Of a DNA stretch of 64,000 nucleotides, positions 57,622 through 64,000 are shown piece after piece (the stretch's first letter is position 1; each line of letters begins with the position of its first letter). The notes under the pieces were generated by a model. The model was not told the origin of the DNA. It was given only the letters and a program-made list of their open reading frames with translations, and did no database searches. Both the position numbers and the translations under genes were made by a program. Origin of the DNA: Rivularia sp. PCC 7116 (GTDB lineage Bacteria > Cyanobacteriota > Cyanobacteriia > Cyanobacteriales > Nostocaceae). The stretch spans positions 2,852,001 through 2,916,000 of the forward strand of contig NC_019678.1 in assembly GCF_000316665.1 (NCBI RefSeq), written 5' to 3'.

Positions 57622-57764
57622 GGCGTTGCACAATTGAAATATGAAGGGGGTTTTTCTTGTATTTACTAGCCCCCTAAATCCCCCAATGATGGGGGGAATT
57701 GAAATGATTTTTCTCCCCCATAATTTGAGGTTAGGGGCAAATCGTACTTTTAATCAGCAACGCC
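57622..57764. mobile_element. 143-bp MITE-like element with 8-bp target duplication, copy B
   Basis: The element begins GGCGTTGC and ends CAGCAACGCC. It is flanked by perfect direct repeats CATATTTC at 57614-57621 and 57765-57772. It aligns in inverted orientation with copy A at 3874-4014: shared stretches include TTCTTGTATTTACTAGCC and CTTTTAATCAGCAACGCC. The middle contains CCCCC/GGGGG stems. A 63-codon frame across it is a product of the element and not a gene. Confidence 0.85.
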
Positions 57765-57772
57765 CATATTTC

Positions 57773-58574
57773 TGTTGTAATTATACTTTTGTGCTGATTA
57801 TTGGCATATTTGTCATTTATATTTTTTTGTAGCCCAAAACTCTATCGCAAGGTATAACCAGAATGGCATCATTGATTTTAGATCCCAGACTACACTTCGA
57901 TAAGCGAATACAATGCTTTTATGAAAGAATAACTTATAGAACGATTAGCACGAACAATGAATAACATCCGGTAAAGTAAGCAACTCAGGCTTTATGAAAA
58001 TGCTTCAAAGATGACATCATATAAAGTTAAATTACTGTAAGTATAGAAATAGATTGATAACAATCGTCTACATTAGAACTTAAACTATTAAGTTGGAGCC
58101 GTTCGTATCAAAAATACAATCTAATAATGCATAATGCAATCAAACTATATTTCCTCTGCTTGAAGTGTAAATAAAGCTTGGTATACAAAGTCTAAAGTCT
58201 AAGATTTACGGCTAAAAAACCGATACCATACTATAAAATTTTCTGATTTATTCTGGGTCAATAAATACCAACTATGTAGATAACAGTTTTATTAGCTTTA
58301 ATTACAAACGACAATCATGCCTATGGTAGAGGGTTCAAATTTTACTCATCAACTTCAAACGCTATTCAACGCTTGTCAAAGAAAAAACTGAGTCTATTTT
58401 CGTAGTAATGGTGCTTAACAATTCGGTTAAAGTTATACGAAACTGTAGGAAAACTATCTTTATAGTTGTATAGTTTACTCTACATACGTGCGTATATTCC
58501 TGATTTCGCTAAAATAACGAAGCATATCCTTAATTATCAACACGGGCTAGAACAACGTCTACAAAAAGATACTT
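57773..58574. other. Long spacer, no gene seen
   Basis: About 800 AT-rich bases upstream of the permease gene. No reading frame has a ribosome site and protein-like composition. GATTGATAACAATC at about 58051-58064 is a short palindrome, too far upstream to assign to the permease. With the preceding MITE this makes about 1.25 kb without genes. Confidence 0.5.
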
Positions 58575-59633
58575 ATGAATCAACTCAGCAATGGTTTTAC
58601 CATATTCCTTAGTTTGTTAGTGGAAGCAATTCCTTTTCTGTTGCTAGGAGTTTTATTCTCCAGTATGCTGCTGTTTTTCGTTGATGAGCGGGCATTGGTA
58701 GAGAAAGTACCCAAGAATCCATTAGTAGCAGCATTAGCAGGTAGTTTATTGGGCTTCTTGTTTCCGGTGTGCGAGTGCGGTAATGTCCCAGTGGCACGGC
58801 GATTTATCATGCAAGGAGCACCTACTTCTTTTGCCATTGGTTTTTTGCTTGCAGCCCCAACTATTAATCCAATTGTAATTTGGGCAACATGGACTGCATT
58901 TCGCGAACAGCCAGAAATAGTAGTATTAAGAGTATTGTTTTCTTTAGTAATCGCTACAATTATTGGTTACGTATTTAGCTTTCAAAAAGATTTGAGTCCT
59001 ATTGTTCAGCCTACACTTGCTCGTTATTTAAAATTTAATCAACCACAAAAAACCCATACAAAAGAAGCTTTGGGGAGTTCTAGCTTAGACAAGCAAGCAG
59101 TACCTAGCATGTTAAAACCTGGTACTTATTTACTAGGTGGGAAACTTGGGGGACAAGCCGTGCGAATGGAAGCTGTTGGAGCAATGCAAACAGATGTGCC
59201 TGCTTATAGTCCAAGTAAGCCCTTCTTTGACAAAATGCAGCTTGCTATAGACAATACCATACAAGAATTACGGGAGTTAGGAGCCGTACTTGTTTTAGGA
59301 AGTGCGATCGCGGCTGCAATTCAAGTCTTAGCACCTCGCGAATTAATTCTCAGTTTGGGTATAGGACCAATTATTTCCATACTCACAATGCTGGTACTTG
59401 CGACTGTTGTATCTATTTGTTCGACGGTTGACTCTTTCTTTGCTTTATCTTTTGCTTCTACTTTCACCAGCGGTTCTTTATTAGCCTTTTTAGTATTCGG
59501 GCCTATGATTGACCTCAAAGGTATCGGCTTAATGCTATCAATATTTAAACCAAAAGCAGTAATTTATCTTTTCCTATTAGCTGCACAATTAACTTTTCTA
59601 TTTTGTTTAATACTGAATCTACATTTTCTTTAA
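58575..59633 (+). CDS. DUF318/YraQ-type permease
   Basis: Membrane protein of 352 residues with about eight helices in two groups (about 8-130 and 235-350) split by a soluble loop (about 150-230). The hallmark FPVCECGNVPVARR (Cys66, Cys68) and the repeated ICSTVDSFFALSFA near 275-290 define the permease family PF03773 (ArsP_1/YraQ). Cysteines suggest metal or metalloid handling, but substrate is unknown. It is paired with the TIGR03943 subunit 155 bases downstream. Confidence 0.9.
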   Translation: MNQLSNGFTIFLSLLVEAIPFLLLGVLFSSMLLFFVDERALVEKVPKNPLVAALAGSLLGFLFPVCECGNVPVARRFIMQGAPTSFAIGFLLAAPTINPIVIWATWTAFREQPEIVVLRVLFSLVIATIIGYVFSFQKDLSPIVQPTLARYLKFNQPQKTHTKEALGSSSLDKQAVPSMLKPGTYLLGGKLGGQAVRMEAVGAMQTDVPAYSPSKPFFDKMQLAIDNTIQELRELGAVLVLGSAIAAAIQVLAPRELILSLGIGPIISILTMLVLATVVSICSTVDSFFALSFASTFTSGSLLAFLVFGPMIDLKGIGLMLSIFKPKAVIYLFLLAAQLTFLFCLILNLHFL

Positions 59634-59788
59634 AAGATGAAGTTTAAATATCAAATATGTACTACATCGAATTAATGAGTCATTTGTAATTGTATCGATG
59701 AGATGAAATCAGTCCGTATCCGCGTTGATTATTTTCGCTTTATTGAATTTTGCTGTCTCTGCTTCCTCACACCTATAATCAATAAGCA

Positions 59789-60565
59789 ATGAGTTCTAAA
59801 ACAAAACGTCCATCAAAAAGATTACAAAAATTACTGCCTTGGTTGGATTTTCTCGCAATCACAGCATGGGGATTTCTATTATTAAAATATTGGCTTTCAC
59901 AAGAGCTATATTTACTTATTCACCCGAATTACTTTGCACTAGTTGTTATTGCTGGCATCGTATTAATAGCTATTGGCATAGCGAAAGCAATACAGCTTGT
60001 CAGGCAACGTAAAGCCCCTCCAGAAGTTCAGCATTTAAACTTAATACCTCCTCGTTTCGGCAGCCTTTTGTTAGTCTTTGTGGCAATTTTAGGTTTCGCT
60101 ATCGCGCCCCAAGTTTTTGCTAGTGACAAAGCAATACAAAGAGGAATTGCAGATTTAGGTCAAGTAAATTCTCGTCTCCAGCCTCAGTCTTTTCGCACTT
60201 CCGTTCGTCCCGAAGAACGCTCCTTGGTAGACTGGACGAGGACTTTAAGTGTTTATCCCGAACCCGATGCATATACGGGACAAAAGGCAAAAGTCAAGGG
60301 ATTTGTTATTTACCCACCAGATTTAGGGGATGAGTATTTCTTTTTAGCACGGTTTGTACTTACATGTTGTGCCGCAGATGCTTACCCAGTCGGTTTACCA
60401 GTCAAATTAAAAAACGGTCAAACAAGAGAATTATTTAAGAAAGATAGTTGGCTCGAAGTTGAAGGGGAAATGGCAACAGAAATTCTTTCGGGAAAACGTC
60501 GATTAACAATTCTCTCAAATTCTATAAAAAAAGTTTCTCAACCTAAAAATCCTTATAGTTATTAG
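59789..60565 (+). CDS. TIGR03943 (DUF1980) putative permease subunit
   Basis: Membrane protein of 258 residues: helices at about 15-35, 45-66 and 88-110, then a soluble domain with VKGFVIYPPDLGDEYFFLARFVLTCCAADAYPVGLPV. The FVLTCCAADA stretch with adjacent cysteines is the family signature. Genes of this family are regularly next to a DUF318 permease, as here (the Bacillus pair is known as YcgQ/YcgR). A two-part transporter is likely. The final residues and KKDSWLEVEGEM fit the OB-like soluble end. Confidence 0.9.
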   Translation: MSSKTKRPSKRLQKLLPWLDFLAITAWGFLLLKYWLSQELYLLIHPNYFALVVIAGIVLIAIGIAKAIQLVRQRKAPPEVQHLNLIPPRFGSLLLVFVAILGFAIAPQVFASDKAIQRGIADLGQVNSRLQPQSFRTSVRPEERSLVDWTRTLSVYPEPDAYTGQKAKVKGFVIYPPDLGDEYFFLARFVLTCCAADAYPVGLPVKLKNGQTRELFKKDSWLEVEGEMATEILSGKRRLTILSNSIKKVSQPKNPYSY

Positions 60566-60703
60566 ATAGTAGTTAGCAAATAGTAGTGAAAAATAGTAAC
60601 TAAAAAAACTGACAAATTTACCTCTCCCTTCAAACAATTAACGACTTAAGGTAGTAAAAATTAATCACTAACAACTAACAACTAATTACTAACAAGTAAT
60701 AGC
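60566..60703. repeat. Short degenerate repeats between the permease and propeller genes
   Basis: At about 60664-60695 the unit ACTAACA recurs (CACTAACAACTAACAACTA and ATTACTAACAAG), resembling the short heptameric repeats of Nostocales spacers. No terminator hairpin is evident. Confidence 0.5.
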
Positions 60704-62209
60704 ATGACAACAAACAAAAGTTTAATTCAACCCTTAGATAGAGCCGCTGTAATAGTTCTACTAATATTAACCCTGTTGATTGGCTTGATAATATTGCAGG
60801 GTGATGCCGTAAAACCAAGTGTCCGCGATTTTAGTTGGGAAAATGCAAAAATTGGAGCTGACGATATCAATTTCAGCCTCAGATTTAGCCGCCCGATGGA
60901 TATTGAAAGTGTAGAAAATAATTTAAAAATTGAACCACCTTTAGCTGGAAAAATCAGTTGGTCGGGCAAAAGAATGGTTTATACACTTTTAACTCCAGCA
61001 CCTTACGGAGAGAAATATACACTAGAATTGCAAGACGCTAAAGACCAATTTTCTGTTGCTAAAGGTACGAATAAAGTTATCGAACCTTTTAAAGGTAGCT
61101 TTTTCTCCCGCGATAGGGTTATTGTTTATTTGGGAACTGAAATAAAAGACAGAGGAAGATTAGTTCTCTACAATTTAACTAAGCAGAAGAAAAGAATATT
61201 AACTCCTAAAGACTTAGTAGTCTTAGATTTTGAAGCATTTCCTCAAGGAGATAAAATTTTATTTTCTGCTCATGCTGCTAATAGTCAAGATAGTTTATCT
61301 GCTCAATTATATACAGTTACAACAGGTATTGCTGGAGAGATAGGAAAAAAAGCAAAACCAGCAGGAAAGCTAGATTTAATTTTGGACAGTAAAGAATACC
61401 AAATTCTTAAGTTTGACTTATCCCCTGATGGAAAAACTATCGTTTTGCAAAGAGCGCATCAAAATAATCCCAGCGATTTTGGGCTATGGTTTCTAACATT
61501 TGACGATCGAGGTAAAGAAGGCAAACTCCAACCCATTAACAACGAACAACCGGCAGGAGACTTTCTCATAACTCCTGACAGTAAAGCCGTAGCAGTTGCA
61601 CAAGGGAAAGGAACGGCTATATTACCGATACAAACAGATGCTAGTAAACCCCTAGATTTTCTACCCCAATTCGGCGTGCTGCAAGCTTTTTCTAAAGATG
61701 GCTCTCAAGCAGTTTTAGTTAAATTCAATACCGATTACACTAGAGATTTATTTTTAGTTACTAACCAAGGCACTCAAAAGCAATTAATCAAAACTACAGG
61801 TTCAATCTTAAAGTGTGAATTCGATCCAGCTTCACCTACTCTTTACTGTCTGCTAACCCAGTTATTACCTGGAGAAGAATATCAAGAGCAGCCATACTTG
61901 GTATCAATTAATGTTAAAACTGGACAGCAGAAACCAATATTGGTATTACCTCCAGATAAACGAGACTTGCAGATGAGTCTATCCCCCGATGGTTTGGGAT
62001 TATTATTCGATCAAATAGTATCTGAGACAGATATTTCCAATGTAGTTAGAGCAAACCCGTTAAAAACCAATGACGGGCAGGAAATTAGCACGAGCAGTCT
62101 ATGGTTAATGCCTTTATTACCTGCTAGCGATAACGATGCCAATATCAACGCAGAGCTAAAGCCTGAGAAACTTCCATTAGTCGGTTTTTATCCCCGTTGG
62201 CTTCCTTGA
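60704..62209 (+). CDS. Membrane-anchored Ig-like/beta-propeller protein
   Basis: Protein of 501 residues with one N-terminal membrane helix (about 14-32). A bacterial Ig-like domain (about 50-130) has FSLRFSRPMDIESVENNLKI, and a series of WD40/TolB-like blades (about 135-500) is marked by LSPDGKTIVLQRAH, ITPDSKAVAVA, FSKDGSQAVLV and LSPDGLGLLFDQ. No catalytic residues can be seen. It is probably anchored in the cytoplasmic membrane and faces the periplasm, as a binding or scaffold protein. Its relation to the permease pair 138 bases upstream is unknown. Confidence 0.82.
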   Translation: MTTNKSLIQPLDRAAVIVLLILTLLIGLIILQGDAVKPSVRDFSWENAKIGADDINFSLRFSRPMDIESVENNLKIEPPLAGKISWSGKRMVYTLLTPAPYGEKYTLELQDAKDQFSVAKGTNKVIEPFKGSFFSRDRVIVYLGTEIKDRGRLVLYNLTKQKKRILTPKDLVVLDFEAFPQGDKILFSAHAANSQDSLSAQLYTVTTGIAGEIGKKAKPAGKLDLILDSKEYQILKFDLSPDGKTIVLQRAHQNNPSDFGLWFLTFDDRGKEGKLQPINNEQPAGDFLITPDSKAVAVAQGKGTAILPIQTDASKPLDFLPQFGVLQAFSKDGSQAVLVKFNTDYTRDLFLVTNQGTQKQLIKTTGSILKCEFDPASPTLYCLLTQLLPGEEYQEQPYLVSINVKTGQQKPILVLPPDKRDLQMSLSPDGLGLLFDQIVSETDISNVVRANPLKTNDGQEISTSSLWLMPLLPASDNDANINAELKPEKLPLVGFYPRWLP

Positions 62210-62645
62210 GCAATTACCAGCAAGCAAAGGATGGTGATGGAGTGATGAAAGTTATTCGCTTATCTCCTCACCTCCTACCTGTTTTTACCTCGCAATTCTG
62301 AATTGGTAGTGTACTAGTTAAATTATTACTTGCTTATATAGGGGAGTAATTTGCTACATTAGAATACAATGTCGAAATTACTTGAAGTAGTTGTAAAGAA
62401 TAGTGAATTGTTCAAAAATCACTGTTTGCTGACAATTGTTTCAAAAAGTATTGAGTTTGTTAACAATTATCAAATTCAATTTTTGCGGTGTAGGTGGCAC
62501 AGACACTAACAAAGCCGATAAGAATTCATTTATATCGGTGAAAGTGTGTCTTGCCTAAACTGGGAGATTTTGTTAAGACAGCATCAATAATGAAGAAATA
62601 TACCGTTGTGTCTGCTTTAAAATTGAAGCTGGTGGGTGAAGAGTG
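62210..62645. other. Spacer, no gene seen
   Basis: AT-rich region of about 435 bases. CCGATA at 62515-62520 and TATCGG at 62533-62538 could form a small stem about 110 bases before the next start codon. No promoter stands out. Confidence 0.5.
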
Positions 62646-64000
62646 ATGCATGAAGCCCAAAACCCATATAATGGGGCTAATATTAAAAATTTAAATTCTG
62701 TTGATTCTCCACAGCCGTCTGAAAGGACGACTAATCCTTTTTACTCCATATTAGCTGGCGAACGTAAAGTAAAAGAATTACTATTGTTAGCTCCAGGGGC
62801 TGAGGAACCCCTGTCAAATCAAACTGTGGATTGCTCGGAGGAAGAGGATGCCACAGAATACATTGATACAGAAGCCGAAGTCATTATTGATTCTCAGTCG
62901 AATCAGCCACCTCAATTCGATGAAGAAGACGAGGAAGTCGCCGATTTTGACAATTCTTTAAAGGATGACTGGGTTGCAGAACCAAATATTCAGCAGCAAG
63001 CCATAATTAATACGGAATTTGAAAAACTGCTGAGATTGAATGAAGAATTACGTTCTGCAAATGATAAGCTGTACGAGCAAGCAGAGCAATTGACTACTGC
63101 TCTAAGCGATTCAGAAGCAGCTTTGCAAAGGCAGTACAAACGTTCGACTGTTGCAGAATCGATGTTGAAACAGCAAACCCAGGAGTTAAATGCTGCTCAG
63201 GCACAGATACAGTTTTTGTTTGAACAGTTAGAAAACTCCCAACAAAATTTGCAACGTCAAGAAGGTTTAGCAGAATCATATAAAGTACATCTGGAAGCAA
63301 ACCAACAACGTTTGGCTCAATTAGAACGTGAATGCGCTTTAATTCAAAATAAGTACAGCGAACAAACTTGGCTTTTATCACAATCAGAAAATGCTTGCCG
63401 AGAGTTACGCACCAGACTCAAGCGCCAGCAACGCCAAACTTTACAATTTAAAGCTGCCTTAGAAAAGAGTTTGGAAACTTCGATTCCTGGTTACGAGGAA
63501 GTTGATGATAGTGATAGCAACTTCCTAGGTATAAGAAATAATTCATCGTTAAATAAATCTAAGGAAAGTCAAGCTATAAGTAGTATGCAGTCGATTAAAC
63601 CTTGGTCGGCTAATGAGGAGTATAATTACAGCAAAAATGACCTGTGGGAACAAGAAATAGTAAGCTCGGGAACAAATGGCGGCGATAGTTCAATTCACGA
63701 AGAATCTTCGACTTGGGAGTTTACAGCTAACCCCAATATCACATCCGTCGAAAATACGAATGACACTGCAAATGAAGGTTTGGTTAGTGATGACTTAGCT
63801 AATGATGATTCATTTACGGATTCAACAAATATAAATCAAGTTGTTCGATCCTCCGATTCAGCAAGGGAAGAGTCAAATTTAAATCAATTAGATCAAGAAG
63901 TTGCTCCTTCAGATTCATCAGAATTAGAGGATCAGCTTGATAGCGTGATCCAAACATTTTTTGCTTCTCAAACCGAATCTGTGGCTCCAGAGCCTGCTAA
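62646..64000 (+). CDS. Acidic coiled-coil protein, cut by the window end
   Basis: An uninterrupted frame of 451 codons runs from ATG 62646 to the window edge without a stop. Residues 1-120 are acidic and disordered-looking, with NPFYSILAGERKVKELLLL near 27-45. Residues about 121-278 are a long coiled coil (KLLRLNEELRSANDKLYEQ, then RLKRQQRQTLQFKAALEK). The rest is Ser/Asp/Asn-rich and acidic. No membrane segment or enzyme motif is seen. I do not recognise the family; similar proteins in cyanobacteria are annotated hypothetical. GTG lies directly before the ATG in frame as an alternative start. Confidence 0.8.
   Translation, partial: MHEAQNPYNGANIKNLNSVDSPQPSERTTNPFYSILAGERKVKELLLLAPGAEEPLSNQTVDCSEEEDATEYIDTEAEVIIDSQSNQPPQFDEEDEEVADFDNSLKDDWVAEPNIQQQAIINTEFEKLLRLNEELRSANDKLYEQAEQLTTALSDSEAALQRQYKRSTVAESMLKQQTQELNAAQAQIQFLFEQLENSQQNLQRQEGLAESYKVHLEANQQRLAQLERECALIQNKYSEQTWLLSQSENACRELRTRLKRQQRQTLQFKAALEKSLETSIPGYEEVDDSDSNFLGIRNNSSLNKSKESQAISSMQSIKPWSANEEYNYSKNDLWEQEIVSSGTNGGDSSIHEESSTWEFTANPNITSVENTNDTANEGLVSDDLANDDSFTDSTNINQVVRSSDSAREESNLNQLDQEVAPSDSSELEDQLDSVIQTFFASQTESVAPEPA

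Noticed and set aside
57641-57832. 63-codon frame upstream of the permease
   Set aside because: It lies mostly inside MITE copy B and reads through its right terminus.
58051-58064. GATTGATAACAATC as a Zur box for the permease pair
   Set aside because: It does not match the TGATAATNATTATCA-type consensus and is more than 500 bases from the start codon.

Overview
The window looks like chromosome of a filamentous, probably heterocyst-forming (Nostocales-type) cyanobacterium. The evidence is AT-rich spacers, scattered HIP1 octamers (GCGATCGC, for example near 5683, 21169, 24143, 31819, 52194 and 59304), tRNA genes without an encoded CCA, a cytochrome c6-like protein, and families typical of this group (PEP-CTERM, CHAT, CHASE2, DUF928, Uma2, FHA-type exoproteins). 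Species cannot be fixed from the sequence alone.

Layout. 1-3811: a PEP-CTERM surface protein, an ABC half-transporter and a tRNA-Tyr/tRNA-Thr pair. 3866-28204: the most distinctive region. It holds a 141-bp MITE with an 8-bp target duplication, an FHA pseudogene, and six tandem paralogous TpsA-like exoproteins of about 820 residues, each behind the same leader box. These are followed by a TPR-CHAT protease-like protein, a DUF928 protein with 66/69-bp internal repeats, and a translationally coupled CHASE2 hybrid kinase plus response-regulator kinase. 28481-35828: mostly housekeeping genes (Tex, a PfkB sugar kinase, a ferredoxin, a holin-like membrane protein, a small Pmp3/YqaE protein, a coiled-coil protein, a c6-like cytochrome). 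35911-52394: an exopolysaccharide locus. A BY-kinase/chain-length regulator diverges from glycosyltransferases, an APS kinase, an ABC exporter, two PAPS sulfotransferases, a Wzy-like polymerase, an acyltransferase, a PhyH-type dioxygenase, an aldo/keto reductase, a FkbM methyltransferase, an SGNH-hydrolase fragment and a YdcF protein. APS kinase together with two sulfotransferases points to a sulfated polymer. 52457-64000: a Uma2 protein, TldD and TldE, a pentapeptide-repeat protein, a second copy of the MITE, a DUF318/TIGR03943 permease pair, a membrane-anchored beta-propeller-like protein, and a coiled-coil protein cut by the window edge.

Best candidate for an undescribed system: the TpsA x6 - CHAT - DUF928 - CHASE2 kinase locus. 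Each mature TpsA is free of cysteine except for two C-terminal cysteines always 88 or 89 residues apart, flanking the region after a GC...TGRGGIP motif. The window holds no TpsB/FhaC transporter. A CHAT protein with an N-terminal membrane or signal segment and an intact His/Cys dyad lies directly downstream. I infer a family of interchangeable surface adhesins matured or monitored by a CHAT protease and linked to a CHASE2 phosphorelay. The second most interesting locus is the sulfated-polysaccharide cluster.

Start codons were moved from the longest reading frame where a ribosome-binding site or paralogue alignment supports a downstream ATG. Domain assignments are from motif recognition; no database search was run.
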